64,000 bases of DNA from Halomonas sp. TD01 (GCF_923868895.1 NZ_OV350343.1:4030001-4094000), one strand, 5' to 3'. Positions 49,101-58,132 are shown, counted from the stretch's first letter. Notes: generated by a model not told the origin, from the letters alone. Made by a program: numbers and translations.

Positions 49101-49499
49101 CTTTGCCTGTTGCGCTTCTAGCTCATTCAGCGGTATATCGCTAAGGTTATCTACCGACAGCTGCCGGCTTTCCTCTTCAGCCTCATTTAGTTCACGTTCC
49201 AGGCGACGCAGTATTTCAGGGGCTTGAGTGACCCGTTGCTCTAGCGATTTAAGGCGCTCTTCAACCGCATGAAGGCGCTCAAAACTTTGCAGTGCAGCTG
49301 ATAAGGCTTCCTTGACCTGAGTCTGCTCAGTGGTTAGCTCGCTTTCCTGAGACTCAAGCTCGGCTAATCGCTCAGATAATTGCGTCTCAGTGGGAACTTG
49401 ATCAAGTAACGGCGCTTGCGCATACACCGCACCGGAAACTGTTAACAATAGATAAATAAAAAGGAGCCGGAGAAGTGCTTTCAGTGCGTTTTTGACCAC
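46158..49499 (-). CDS. mscK: MscK/KefA-type mechanosensitive channel
   Basis: Large inner-membrane channel of 1113 residues, a size typical of MscK. A signal peptide covers about residues 1-27 (GAVYAQ), followed by a long periplasmic coiled-coil region (about 30-470, repeated E/Q/L heptads), about eleven membrane segments from about 500 onward, and a C-terminal MscS domain (about 860-1100). The pore and vestibule motif SVGLGFGLQEIFANFISG and RPIRIGDTITLGNLHGTVSRI are diagnostic. It releases solutes on hypo-osmotic shock, and some members sense K+. This fits a halophile. The start is GTG. Confidence 0.92.
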   Translation of the reverse strand: MVKNALKALLRLLFIYLLLTVSGAVYAQAPLLDQVPTETQLSERLAELESQESELTTEQTQVKEALSAALQSFERLHAVEERLKSLEQRVTQAPEILRRLERELNEAEEESRQLSVDNLSDIPLNELEAQQAKAVVELQQLQSQLAEVNSQLLAAQTLPERAQQAISDALQRAENLRRQSDEREALLGDRQLSARHDAQLIQWRIERALAEQEVNLNQRELSANSRLRELAQERRELIELQIDQQEQQLNLLQGVIDRQRRLVSEQAIADAAKNDPLIAEGHPVVLNAQQTNQALSLELLRATDRANGIIRENIEAQRQLDHVRQLQRSLNEQIDAIRGSQLLSRILREQRQSLPLVAPRRDLQDEIADLRLKQFDLIRQRDQLRQSDRLAAQRLQEAGVDVTPGLVDSLTRLYQSRRELVEQLEQSYGSLLSAAIELQLNQQQLLATTRDLRATIDEQLFWVANSRPLDINWLRQIPHNLQQEWLEGEWRAILPTQWQGFSWRMLIGAPLIVLGVALIGLRRQIKSRLALIHSQIGRLKSDTQLHTIKAVLLNVLLALPGPLGLAGVGVALSEAEGALASSVSPALMQLALSWVVVAWGRRLLVSDGVAERHFTWAPAYTARLRKLLGGLGLALAPVVVIAALSGQMETPLALRPVAIGVFAAGLVAMSWWLALLILSHVPFFGVRLFRLVLGLAMASVPLVLLGLVVWGYEYTALRLVARFAITLYLLGLWVVVEATVVRSLAVAARRLAYRRALARRHAQVQEGAEGGVEVVEEPPLDMEKINSQSLRLSKLILLIGFSALLYLVWSDLLAVLGYLDQVSIWDAEEGDLVGDALSISDVFTALLVVAVTFIMARNLPGLLEVMVLSRLSLKQGSAYAISSLLSYTIVGTGVVMALATLGVSWNKLQWLVAALSVGLGFGLQEIFANFISGLIILFERPIRIGDTITLGNLHGTVSRIRIRATTVTDFDRKEIIIPNKTFVTDQLINWSLSDNVTRVVLTYGVTHGSDLPLVHTLLRQAADENPRVLEDPEPQVFCLNYGPHSLNFELRIFVNDLLDRLFAADEVNCRVDELFREAGVRVAFEQMDVWLHRDRGESVKVQSANRLPPANLS

Positions 49500-49675
49500 G
49501 TTACATATGCCTCATCGACATGGATGCTACTCCAATCAGGAAGATCTCTATTGTCAGGCGTTCTGGCTTCTTACGCAATCTAACGCGTTTGACGAACAGG
49601 AGGTATTGACTTACACAATGGGCGTGATAGAAGAGACTCCCATAACTGCCTTTTATTTATTTGCGAGCCATTTTG

Positions 49676-50695
49676 ATGGTCATTCGAAAACTGTTGTTAG
49701 CTAGTTTAATTGTTTTGCTAGGCACTGAAAGCGCCCTTGCAGAGACACGCGAGGAAATTGAGGCCCGTATCCGCGCACTCAATACCGAACTTTATCAGTT
49801 GCGCCAACAGCTGCAACATGTTGAAGATCCGACTGAAAGCGAATCGATGCCTCCACCACAGCTGCTTCCTCAGGAAATGGCGCTTGAGGATCTCAGTGAG
49901 CGCCGCCAATTTGAGCACGAGTCAACCCGCAACCCGTTTTCAATTACCACCCACCGACTCAACTACCTGCTGCCCGTTAGCTATAACAAAAACCTGGACG
50001 CCGAAAATTTTCGCAGCATTTCTGAAGACTCTTCACCTAATGACGTCGAAGTAAAATTTCAGTTTAGCGCTAAGTTCAATCTGGCTGAGGATGTGTTTGG
50101 CGACATTGGTGATGTGTATTTCGCTTACACGCAGCGTAGCTGGTGGCAAGCCTATAATACCGACGCCTCTTCCCCTTTCCGGGAAACCAACTATGAGCCT
50201 GAAATTTTCATTGATTTTGATAACGCCTGGAGTGCACTAGGCTGGGTAAATACACGTAATCGTTTCTCCTTCATCCACCAGTCTAACGGCCGTTCAGACC
50301 CACTCTCGCGAAGCTGGAATAGAGTTTATCTCGAAAGCACGTTCCAACGCGGTGACTGGGCACTTTCTTTAGTCCCGCACTGGCGCGTACCTGAATCCGA
50401 AGGCGACGATGACAACCCCGACATTGATCGCTTTGTCGGCTATGGCGATATCCGCCTAGCAAAACGACTCAATAGTAACCACGAAGTGGCAGGGCAATTG
50501 CGTGGCAACCCAAGCGCTGGTAACTATGGCACTCAAATAGACTACAGCTGGCCTGCTTTTAACAATGTGCGTGCCCACCTGCAGTATTACTACGGCTACG
50601 GTGAAAGCATGATTGACTACAACAATCGTGTACATCGCCTCAGCATTGGCTTTAGCTTAAACCCCCTGTTCAGCGCGACTGGGCTGAACCGTTAG
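49676..50695 (+). CDS. pldA: outer-membrane phospholipase A
   Basis: Ca2+-dependent beta-barrel lipase of 339 residues in the outer membrane, releasing fatty acids from misplaced phospholipids. A signal peptide to about residue 23 (ESALAE) is followed by a short coiled coil (about 25-55) not found in E. coli PldA and by the barrel. The active site FSFIHQSNGRSDPLSRSWNRVY carries the catalytic His, Ser and Asn of OMPLA. C-terminal residues NPLFSATGLNR do not end in Phe as most barrels do. The ATG at 49676 (MVIRKLLLAS) is chosen because it gives a clean signal peptide; no good ribosome-binding site is seen. Confidence 0.88.
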   Translation: MVIRKLLLASLIVLLGTESALAETREEIEARIRALNTELYQLRQQLQHVEDPTESESMPPPQLLPQEMALEDLSERRQFEHESTRNPFSITTHRLNYLLPVSYNKNLDAENFRSISEDSSPNDVEVKFQFSAKFNLAEDVFGDIGDVYFAYTQRSWWQAYNTDASSPFRETNYEPEIFIDFDNAWSALGWVNTRNRFSFIHQSNGRSDPLSRSWNRVYLESTFQRGDWALSLVPHWRVPESEGDDDNPDIDRFVGYGDIRLAKRLNSNHEVAGQLRGNPSAGNYGTQIDYSWPAFNNVRAHLQYYYGYGESMIDYNNRVHRLSIGFSLNPLFSATGLNR

Positions 50696-50776
50696 CGCTT
50701 GAGGTTGTCTTATAGTTAACGGCCAGCTATGCTGGAGTTGTTACTTATTCATATTCACTCGTCAAAGGATGACATC

Positions 50777-51109
50777 ATGGCTAAACGTAATACTGACACC
50801 TCTGCTCGTGCTGACCAGTTGAAGGAAGATCTCCGCCACCTGAGTGAAACTGTCGAAGAGTTGATGAACGCCACGTCAAAAGATGCAAGTGGTGAGATGC
50901 GTGATCTTCGTGAACGCGCAGAAAAGCGATTGAAAGATACTCGATCGCGCTTAGAAGCACGCGGAGAACGACTTTACGAAGACACTCGTGAATCTCTATC
51001 TCAGCAAGTTGATTGCTGTGATCGTTATGTACATGAAAACCCTTGGGCCAGCATTGGTATTGGTGCCGCAGCGGGCCTAGTGGTGGGTATGCTTCTCGGT
51101 CGCCGCTAA
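50777..51109 (+). CDS. ElaB/YqjD/DUF883-family membrane-anchored protein
   Basis: A 110-residue protein with a charged helical region (about 1-85) and one C-terminal membrane anchor (ASIGIGAAAGLVVGMLLGRR). YHENPW-like VHENPWASIGIG is the family's hallmark. E. coli ElaB and YqjD bind ribosomes at the membrane in stationary phase, which is the likely role. AAAGGA seven bases before the ATG decides the start at 50777. Its stop overlaps the next start (TAATG). Confidence 0.88.
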   Translation: MAKRNTDTSARADQLKEDLRHLSETVEELMNATSKDASGEMRDLRERAEKRLKDTRSRLEARGERLYEDTRESLSQQVDCCDRYVHENPWASIGIGAAAGLVVGMLLGRR

Positions 51110-51513
51110 TGGCTTTAGGGCCAACACAACGCGTATTCTCTGCCGCCAAACGCCTGCTGAAATCATTAGTTGCTAATGGTGAAACCCGGCTTCGTTTGGC
51201 GGTCTTGGAGCTGGAAGAGGAGCGCGCCCGTTTGCTAACCCTGCTTTTATTGGCAGGGGCTAGCCTACTGTTATTGCTGTTAGGCGTCGCGACACTCACT
51301 GCACTGGTTGTTGTCCTGTTCTGGGATACTTACCGACTTACTGCAATTGGTGTCAGTGCGGGCGTTCTTATTGCTTTAAGTTTTTTACTAGCAGTTATGG
51401 CTATTCGGCAAGCGAAACAACATACGCTTTTGAAAGAAACGCTTAAGCAACTTGCCGCTGACCGGGCTTTGCTGGAGGTGAATGAGGATGACTCGTCCCA
51501 ACACCGTCGATAA
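51109..51513 (+). CDS. YqjE/phage-holin-family membrane protein
   Basis: Membrane protein of 134 residues with an N-terminal amphipathic region (VFSAAKRLLKSLVANGETRLRLAVLELEEERAR) and two membrane segments (about 45-70 and 78-105), then a short cytoplasmic tail. This is the YqjE pattern that accompanies YqjD in many proteobacteria. It starts inside the TAATG overlap with the previous gene. Exact function unknown. Confidence 0.85.
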   Translation: MALGPTQRVFSAAKRLLKSLVANGETRLRLAVLELEEERARLLTLLLLAGASLLLLLLGVATLTALVVVLFWDTYRLTAIGVSAGVLIALSFLLAVMAIRQAKQHTLLKETLKQLAADRALLEVNEDDSSQHRR

Positions 51514-51787
51514 GCCTCCTAGCCGAGCAGAACGTAAAGCCACTTTGTTAGCTGAACTAGAGCAACAACGTATCGATATTTTGGTTAATAGCGACACGCT
51601 GACAAAGGCTGCTTCACCGCTAGACAATAACTGGCGCAACCTTAAAATACCTTTGTACGTGATTGGTGGCGTTGCTGCTTTGCGTATTTTGCGCCACCCA
51701 GGTGGCGCGATGGCAGTTGGCAGAAAAGCGCTGGCTAGCTACATGCTGATACGAAAGCTGAAGTTGCTAGCTAGAGTGACTAGTTAA
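51488..51787 (+). CDS. YqjK-like small protein
   Basis: Protein of 99 residues, third in the trio, overlapping the YqjE-like gene by 26 bases. The N-terminus is basic and helical (SRAERKATLLAELEQQR), followed by one hydrophobic segment (LYVIGGVAALRIL) and a basic C-terminus. YqjK in E. coli holds this position and is of similar size; sequence similarity cannot be judged by eye. GGAGGTG seven bases before 51488 sets the start. Confidence 0.7.
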   Translation: MTRPNTVDKPPSRAERKATLLAELEQQRIDILVNSDTLTKAASPLDNNWRNLKIPLYVIGGVAALRILRHPGGAMAVGRKALASYMLIRKLKLLARVTS

Positions 51788-51821
51788 CACGCTACTGGCG
51801 ATATAGTCTGATGAAATCTAC

Positions 51822-51877
51822 ACTGGGCCGTTTTATAAACGCTGATTTATAAATATCTTACGACTCTACGGCCCAGT
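51822..51877. repeat. nested inverted repeat between convergent genes
   Basis: Outer arms ACTGGGCCGT (51822-51831) and ACGGCCCAGT (51868-51877) are a perfect 10-base inverted repeat, and inside it TTATAAA and TTTATAA can also pair. Could serve as a bidirectional terminator between the YqjK-like gene and the HI0933-family gene; the loop is long and T runs are poor. Confidence 0.55.
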
Positions 51878-51889
51878 TCTCTGCACTTA

Positions 51890-53074
51890 TCAACATGCCT
51901 GCCCGCAGGCGACACCACTTGCCCAAGCCCACTGAAAATTATATCCCCCCAGCTCACCCGTTACATCTAGCACCTCACCGATAAACCTAAGCTGCGGTAG
52001 ATCTTTCACTTCAAACGTTTTTGATGAGATCGATTCAGTACTTACCCCGCCCATCGTTACCTCTGCTGTACGCCATCCTTCCGTACCTGACGGCTTTAAC
52101 TGCCATTGGTTTAGCCGCTGTGCCCAAATATCAAGCGCATCATTGCTGTACTCTGCTATGGAGCTGGCAAGATTGTGATCCGGGTACCACTCCAGCAGCG
52201 CTTGAGCGAAACGCTTGGGAAAACGTTCTCCCAACCATGTAGACAACTGACGTTTAGGGGTCGTATGACGCGCATGACGCAATGTTTCAGCGGCATGTTC
52301 ACTGGGCAGTAAATTAATAGTGATAGTGTCGCCTGGCTGCCAAACGCTGGAAATTTGCAGCATCGATGGGCCTGACAGACCACGATGAGTAAATAGCATT
52401 GGTTCGATAAAGTGCCGCTCATTGCAGCTAACCTCGCATGGCACACTGACGCCAGAAAGTGCTGCTGCGCGTTCTTTCCAACTATCGCTCAAGGTAAACG
52501 GCACCAAACCTGGGCGGGTAGGCAGAACATCGATACCAAACTGGCGGGCAATATCATAACCAAACCCTGTCGCCCCCATTGTGGGTATCGACAAACCGCC
52601 CGTAGCAACCACTACCGTACCAGCGTCTATGCTCCCCATCGACGTGGCTAAGCGCATGCTATCTCCCACCCGCTCTACCTTAGAGATTGACGTACTGAGC
52701 GCCACCTTAACCCCCGCCCACTCACACTCAGTCAGCAAGACACTGACGATTTCTTTAGCAGAATCCGCACAAAAGAGCTGACCTGGGGCTTTTTCCACAT
52801 ACTCAACGCCATGTCGCTCTACCAGCGACACAAAATGCTCAGGGCGATAACGCTTTAACGCGGAAATGCAAAAAAAAGGATTTTCCGAGTAAAAGTGCTG
52901 AGGCGTAGTAGCAAGGTTGGTAAAATTGCAGCGTCCGCCTCCAGACATCAATATTTTCTTGCCTGCCTTGTTGGCATGATCCACTACCAGCACACGACGC
53001 CCCGCAAAACCAGCTTGAGCCGCACACATTAAACCAGCGGCACCTGCACCAATGACGACGACGTCGTAGACCAT
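51890..53074 (-). CDS. HI0933/YhiN-family flavoprotein
   Basis: FAD-dependent protein of 394 residues. The N-terminal Rossmann motif is VVVIGAGAAGLMCAAQAG, followed by the family signature KILMSGGGRCNFTN, VVATGGLSIPTMGATG, and a C-terminal LRFIGEVLDVTGELGGYNFQWAWASG with bound flavin. The family includes BaiN, reported to reduce steroid intermediates in gut clostridia, but in proteobacteria the substrate is unknown. It is divergent from the RND efflux pair. Confidence 0.88.
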   Translation of the reverse strand: MVYDVVVIGAGAAGLMCAAQAGFAGRRVLVVDHANKAGKKILMSGGGRCNFTNLATTPQHFYSENPFFCISALKRYRPEHFVSLVERHGVEYVEKAPGQLFCADSAKEIVSVLLTECEWAGVKVALSTSISKVERVGDSMRLATSMGSIDAGTVVVATGGLSIPTMGATGFGYDIARQFGIDVLPTRPGLVPFTLSDSWKERAAALSGVSVPCEVSCNERHFIEPMLFTHRGLSGPSMLQISSVWQPGDTITINLLPSEHAAETLRHARHTTPKRQLSTWLGERFPKRFAQALLEWYPDHNLASSIAEYSNDALDIWAQRLNQWQLKPSGTEGWRTAEVTMGGVSTESISSKTFEVKDLPQLRFIGEVLDVTGELGGYNFQWAWASGVACGQAC

Positions 53075-53136
53075 AAAATAAGGCTCCCAGGATGAAAAAA
53101 GAGGGGCATTTTAACAGGTAAATAGCACCAAATTAC

Positions 53137-53160
53137 TGTACATTAAAAATAAGCTGTACA
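53137..53160. promoter_or_regulatory. paired TGTACA sites ahead of the RND operon, possible operator
   Basis: TGTACA occurs at 53137-53142 and 53155-53160 with a 12-base AT-rich spacer, and TGTATA-like sequence follows at 53166. Each hexamer is itself a palindrome, so the 24-base element is symmetric. TetR-type repressors of efflux operons bind sites of this form, but no repressor gene is adjacent. Confidence 0.4.
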
Positions 53161-53268
53161 AATAATGTATATTTATTTAACAAAATATCACTGTTCGAAC
53201 TTTCGCCCTCTGACGCGGCAACTCCCTAGATGGTATTACTAGGCATTTTTGATAACACTGAGACGCCC

Positions 53269-54336
53269 ATGCTTGCTTGTAAACGTATCTTTTTCTTTTG
53301 GTTGTTTACCCTGATGTGGGTTAGCCCTCTGTTGGCACAGTCTTCTCCTTCTGTTATTGGGCACTACGCCGCCATGACAACCTGGTCTGATCCACTTGAA
53401 GCGTTAGGCACACTAAGTGCTGACGAGAGCGTGACGCTTTCCACCACGGTTACTGACATCATTGCCGAGATAAACTTTGAAGATGGTGAACAGGTAGAAC
53501 GTGGACGGCTCCTGATTCGACTAGAAGATGCTGAAGAGCAAGCGCTGCTGAGGGCGGCTCAAGCGCTTAGTGATGAACGTCGCAACGCATTGGCCCGGGC
53601 AACCCAGCTGCAACAGCGCAACCTTGCCCCCCGTGCTGATGTAGAAGATACCCAGGCGCGTTTACGCCAGTCACAGGCCGACGCACAAGCATTAGAAGCC
53701 AGGTTGTCAAATTATCGCTTACATGCCCCTTTTAGCGGGCGTGTTGGCTTTCGCAATGTCAGTATCGGCGCATTAGTGACGCCCGGCATGGCGCTTGTCA
53801 CACTTGATAAGTTAGACATTATGAAGCTCGATTTTACGGTACCAGAAGTATTTTTGGGGCGTTTGTCCACTGGCCTCAAGCTGAGTGCCACTACGGCGGC
53901 GTTTCCAGATGATGTCTTCAGCGGCGAAATTGCCAGCATCGGTACCCGTATTGATCCTATTACCCGTAGTGTTAGCGTTCGCGCTGAACTGGTAAATCCG
54001 GGGCTGCGTCTTCGTCCTGGCATGTTGATGGAAGTCGTGGTTCAGCAGCGAGTTCGCAACACCCTGGTACTTCCTGAAGCGGCTATCGAACCCAGTGGCA
54101 ACCGCCACTTTGTGATGTTGATTGACCAGCAGGGCGATACGCCTCGCCTAGAGCGCAGAGAAGTCGTGATTGGCGAACGACGAAGCGGTGAAGTAGAGGT
54201 ACTTAATGGTATTAGTGCCGGCGACCTAATCGTGATTCACGGGTTACAACTCGCTAGGGATGGTCAAGAAGTCCGGTTGCTAGGCATCGCTGATGAAGAA
54301 ACGGATATTCGCTCGCTGCTAGAGGCTGATCGCTAA
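53269..54336 (+). CDS. RND efflux periplasmic adaptor (MFP)
   Basis: Membrane fusion protein of 355 residues. The signal peptide covers about 1-23 (SPLLAQ), followed by a lipoyl domain split by a coiled-coil hairpin (about 85-130, RAAQALSDERRNALARATQLQQRN), a beta-barrel region (FTVPEVFLGRLSTG) and a C-terminal membrane-proximal domain. It bridges the inner-membrane pump and an outer-membrane channel. An earlier ATG at 53230 would place residues before the signal peptide and is less likely. Stop overlaps the pump start (TAATG). No lipobox is present. Confidence 0.9.
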   Translation: MLACKRIFFFWLFTLMWVSPLLAQSSPSVIGHYAAMTTWSDPLEALGTLSADESVTLSTTVTDIIAEINFEDGEQVERGRLLIRLEDAEEQALLRAAQALSDERRNALARATQLQQRNLAPRADVEDTQARLRQSQADAQALEARLSNYRLHAPFSGRVGFRNVSIGALVTPGMALVTLDKLDIMKLDFTVPEVFLGRLSTGLKLSATTAAFPDDVFSGEIASIGTRIDPITRSVSVRAELVNPGLRLRPGMLMEVVVQQRVRNTLVLPEAAIEPSGNRHFVMLIDQQGDTPRLERREVVIGERRSGEVEVLNGISAGDLIVIHGLQLARDGQEVRLLGIADEETDIRSLLEADR

Positions 54337-57300
54337 TGCGTTTATCCGACATTTCAGTTCAACGCCCGGTGTTAGCGATGGTTATTGCAGCACTGATTAT
54401 CGCGTTTGGTTTGCTGGCACTGAACCGCCTACCATTACAAGAATACCCAACGGTTGATCCTCCCATCGTTAGTATTGATACCCGCTATCCTGGCGCATCA
54501 GCAAGCGTGGTAGAAACACGCATTACCCAAGTGCTGGAAGACCGTATCGCCGGGGTAGAAGGAATTGAGTTGATTACATCGCAAAGCGAAGATGGTCGTT
54601 CGCGAATTGAAATCGAGTTCTCCCTTTCGATGAATATCGACGCTGCTGCTAACGATATCCGCGACCGTATCTCCGGGGCACTGCGCAATCTTCCAGACGA
54701 TGCCGATAATCCAGAGGTCACTAAAGCCGACAGTAGTGAAACTATTGTGATATGGCTAAGCCTCTCCGGTGCGGATTACTCGATTACCGAACTGACCGAT
54801 TACGCCAACCGTTTTCTGGTTGACAGCCTCTCAGTGCAGCCTGGCGTGGCAAGGGTGCGTGTAGGCGGTGGGCGTGATTACGCGATGCGGGTTTGGTTAG
54901 ACCGCAATGCACTCGCAGCACGAGGGTTAACCGTCGGCGATATCGAGGAGGCACTGCGTGCTGAAAATGTTGAGCTGCCAGCTGGCTCAATTGAGTCTGA
55001 GGATCGCCAGTTTATCGTTCGTTTGCCGCGCAGTTTTGCGACCGCTGATGATTTTCAGCAGATTGCATTAATTGAAGGTAGTAACGGTTATCTGGTGCGT
55101 CTGGGTGATGTCGCCCGTGTCGAAATAGGCTCGGTAGAAGACCGCTCGGTGTTTCGTGCCAATGGGATTCCCATGGTGGGGCTGGGCATGATAATGCAAT
55201 CAACCGCCAATGTGGTTGAGCTATCAGATGCTGTTCAACAGGAGCTTAAACGGCTTCAAGGTACTCTGCCGGAAGGCATGTCCCTAAGCCTCAACTATGA
55301 CGCCTCGGTGTTTGTTTCCGGTGCCATCGAGCAGGTAGTGATGACGTTGTTTATCGCCATGGGACTGGTCGTCGTGGTGATTTTCTTGTTTTTGGGCAAT
55401 CTACGTACGACGCTGGTGCCTGCAGTGACAGTCCCTATCGCCGTCATTGGGGCATTTACCGCCCTAGCTGCCATGAACTTTTCGATTAATCTGCTTACGC
55501 TATTGGCGTTGGTGCTGGCAATAGGGCTGATTGTCGATGACGCAATTGTGGTACTTGAGAACATTAACCGGCGTATGCACGACTATGGAGAAACACCGCT
55601 GGTCGCAGCATTTCGAGGCACACGGCAAATCGCCTTCGCGGTGATTGCCACCACGCTGGTTCTAGTGGCGGTTTTCGTCCCGCTCAGTATGCTGCAAGGC
55701 GATATTGGCCGGCTATTTTCAGAATTCGCACTTACCATGGCGGCGGCGGTTGTTGTCTCAACACTCTTAGCCCTCACCCTTACACCAATGATGGCTTCTA
55801 AGATTCTAAAGCCAGGCATGCACGATAGCCGTATTGGTCAAGGCGTACAGTGGCTGCTGAGTGGCACCCAACGCCGTTACCAGAGCGCATTAGAAATCGT
55901 ACTAACGCTTAAATGGCTGGTCGTCGCACTGTTTTTCTTGTTGATAGCCGCTACCGCTTGGCTGGCAACCGAGCTGCCTAATGAATACACCCCGCAAGAA
56001 GATCGTGGCAATTTCATTGTCCTTGTCAATGGCCCAGAAGGCGCAACGTTTGACTACATGATGGACTATATGGACGAGATAGAGGCCCGGCTGACACCTT
56101 TTGTAGACAGCGGAGAGCTTGAACGTATTGTGGTTCGTGCTCCGCGCGGTTTCGGTAATATCGAAAATTTCAACAGCGGCTTTATTATCGTCAACATGGC
56201 CGATTGGGGCAGCCGGCGTAGCGCCTGGGAAATCATGGCCGAGGTGCGTCAGCAGTTGCGCACGCTACCGGGTGTTCAAGCCTTTCCCGTTATGCGGCAG
56301 GGCTTTGGGCAACGCACGCAAAAGCCTGTGCAATTCGTACTCGGGGGAGGTACTTACGAAGATTTAGCGCGCTGGCGAGATACGCTGGTTACTCACGTTC
56401 GTGAAAATAACCCACGTATTACCGCTATCGAAAGTAATTATGATGAGACACAGCCCCAGCTACGTGTTGATATCAACTATGAACGCGCCGCGGCGCTAGG
56501 CGTCACTGTCACGGAGATAGGCCGGACGCTAGAAGTGCTGCTAGGTGGGCGCAACGTCACTCGCTATGTGGATGATGGTGAAGAGTACGATGTCATCCTG
56601 GAAGGTGACCGCAGCGGTCAAAAAAGCCCTGCTGCGCTAAATAATATTCAGGTTCGTTCAGCACGCTCAGGAGAACTCATTCCACTGGCAAGTCTGGTAG
56701 CCCTGTCTGACTTCGCTGGTGCCAGCACGCTGAACCGCTTTGATCGCGTTCGTGCCATTACCATTGAAGCCAATCTAGCCGATGGTTATCCCCTGGGTGA
56801 GGCGCTGGAGTACTTACAACAAGCCTCCGACAACGTACTGCCTGAAGAGGTACAAACGAACCTTGCTGGACCTTCACGCGATTTCCAACAGGCCAGTGGC
56901 GCCACTATGTTCTTATTAGTGCTGGGTGCCGTGGTGGTTTTCCTGGTACTCGCTGCTCAGTTTGAAAGCCTAATTCACCCATTTGTTATTATGCTGACCG
57001 TCCCGTTAGCCATGAGTGGCGCACTGCTTGCATTGCTGCTAAGCGGACAGTCGCTCAATATCTACAGCCAAGTAGGCTTAGTACTGCTGATTGGCCTTGC
57101 GGCTAAAAACGGCATTCTGATTGTTGAGTTTGCCAACCAGCTACGCGACGAGGGTCAGGCGTTTCGCTCTGCCTTGGTTGAAGCGGCGGTGACACGCCTG
57201 CGGCCGATTCTAATGACAGCAGTCACTACGATGGCGGGCGCGATACCGCTGATACTATCAAGCGGCCCAGGAGCGGAGTCACGACTAGTCATCGGCACCG

Positions 57301-57476
57301 TCATTATAGCGGGCGTCGGTTCTGCGACGATGTTTACCCTGTTTGTAGTACCCGTGGCTTATGACCTGCTTGCACGTTACTCAGGCTCGCCAGGGGCAGT
57401 TAAGCGCCAGCTAGAAGAGGAAATAGCCAGCGCCCCTACCGCTCACCATACGCCGCTGAATACTCCCGAGCGTTAA
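54336..57476 (+). CDS. RND-family efflux pump (HAE1 type)
   Basis: Proton-driven trimeric inner-membrane pump of 1046 residues, the usual size. Twelve membrane segments in two homologous halves are predicted, with the proton-relay Asp pair in GLIVDDAIVVLENINR (about 405-410) and Lys in GLAAKNGILIVEFANQLR in the second half. The start MRLSDISVQRPVLAMVI and RYPGASASVVE are typical of the MexF/MdtC-related branch of HAE1. Substrates cannot be inferred. It forms a two-gene operon with the adaptor; the outer-membrane channel gene is not adjacent, so a general TolC-like channel would be used. Confidence 0.93.
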   Translation: MRLSDISVQRPVLAMVIAALIIAFGLLALNRLPLQEYPTVDPPIVSIDTRYPGASASVVETRITQVLEDRIAGVEGIELITSQSEDGRSRIEIEFSLSMNIDAAANDIRDRISGALRNLPDDADNPEVTKADSSETIVIWLSLSGADYSITELTDYANRFLVDSLSVQPGVARVRVGGGRDYAMRVWLDRNALAARGLTVGDIEEALRAENVELPAGSIESEDRQFIVRLPRSFATADDFQQIALIEGSNGYLVRLGDVARVEIGSVEDRSVFRANGIPMVGLGMIMQSTANVVELSDAVQQELKRLQGTLPEGMSLSLNYDASVFVSGAIEQVVMTLFIAMGLVVVVIFLFLGNLRTTLVPAVTVPIAVIGAFTALAAMNFSINLLTLLALVLAIGLIVDDAIVVLENINRRMHDYGETPLVAAFRGTRQIAFAVIATTLVLVAVFVPLSMLQGDIGRLFSEFALTMAAAVVVSTLLALTLTPMMASKILKPGMHDSRIGQGVQWLLSGTQRRYQSALEIVLTLKWLVVALFFLLIAATAWLATELPNEYTPQEDRGNFIVLVNGPEGATFDYMMDYMDEIEARLTPFVDSGELERIVVRAPRGFGNIENFNSGFIIVNMADWGSRRSAWEIMAEVRQQLRTLPGVQAFPVMRQGFGQRTQKPVQFVLGGGTYEDLARWRDTLVTHVRENNPRITAIESNYDETQPQLRVDINYERAAALGVTVTEIGRTLEVLLGGRNVTRYVDDGEEYDVILEGDRSGQKSPAALNNIQVRSARSGELIPLASLVALSDFAGASTLNRFDRVRAITIEANLADGYPLGEALEYLQQASDNVLPEEVQTNLAGPSRDFQQASGATMFLLVLGAVVVFLVLAAQFESLIHPFVIMLTVPLAMSGALLALLLSGQSLNIYSQVGLVLLIGLAAKNGILIVEFANQLRDEGQAFRSALVEAAVTRLRPILMTAVTTMAGAIPLILSSGPGAESRLVIGTVIIAGVGSATMFTLFVVPVAYDLLARYSGSPGAVKRQLEEEIASAPTAHHTPLNTPER

Positions 57477-57530
57477 CTTTGGCCATTAGGAAACGGTACA
57501 AAGCGCTATCACTCACCCCTCACACCAAGC

Positions 57531-57555
57531 AAAAGGCGCCACACGGGCGCCTTTT
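57531..57555. terminator. bidirectional terminator after the RND operon
   Basis: A perfect 10-base stem (AAAAGGCGCC 57531-57540 with 57546-57555), 5-base loop, and T-rich tails on both strands. It separates the RND pump gene from the convergent DUF3617 gene. Confidence 0.85.
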
Positions 57556-57588
57556 GTTTCAGGTCATGAAGATACGCTAACTGACGCC

Positions 57589-58026
57589 TTAATCGCAGTT
57601 ACCAATACGCTCGCCTTCAATCACTGTATTCATGGTCAGCTCACCCATCGGCGACTGAGTGAATATATCCACGTTGCCTTCGATCTGCTCACCCATAAAA
57701 CGCATTTCGCCGTCGATAGTCGCTTCACCCCCATCGGCACGGCAAACCATGCTGTAGGAAAGGCCATCGGCGTTCATATCCTGGTTGAGCAGCTCGCAGC
57801 CCTCTTCCTCTTCAATAAAGCCAAACTCAGCACTATCCAGCTCTTCTTGGGTAATGCACTGACGCTCGGTCTCCGTTTGATCCGGAATTTGCATGTCGCC
57901 ACTCATGCTGGTCACGCTGACAAACTCCCACTCGCCAGGCGTGACGTTAGGGGTTTCTGCCTGAGCGACCATCGGGAAGGCCAAAAAGGCCGCTACTGCC
58001 ATGTGTCGTATCATCATCGCACTCAT
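57589..58026 (-). CDS. DUF3617 exported protein
   Basis: Periplasmic protein of 145 residues; signal peptide ends VAQAE (about residue 24). Mature part has the DUF3617 pattern PGEWEFVSVTSMSG, RQCITQEEL and three or four Cys that could form disulfides (CIT, CELL, VCRADGG, NCD). The protein is very acidic, as expected for an exported halophile protein. Function unknown. Confidence 0.8.
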   Translation of the reverse strand: MSAMMIRHMAVAAFLAFPMVAQAETPNVTPGEWEFVSVTSMSGDMQIPDQTETERQCITQEELDSAEFGFIEEEEGCELLNQDMNADGLSYSMVCRADGGEATIDGEMRFMGEQIEGNVDIFTQSPMGELTMNTVIEGERIGNCD

Positions 58027-58132
58027 CTCTAGGTGGCTTTAAGGAATACGTTATCATCCTACCTGATTCATTACTCACATGTCCTACCAGGCGGGCCCGC
58101 TGCTACACTATTATCTTAGAAGGGCTGTATTC

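Noticed and set aside
49492..49704. 70-codon reading frame between mscK and pldA
   Set aside because: Overlaps both genes, has no ribosome-binding site and no plausible protein character.
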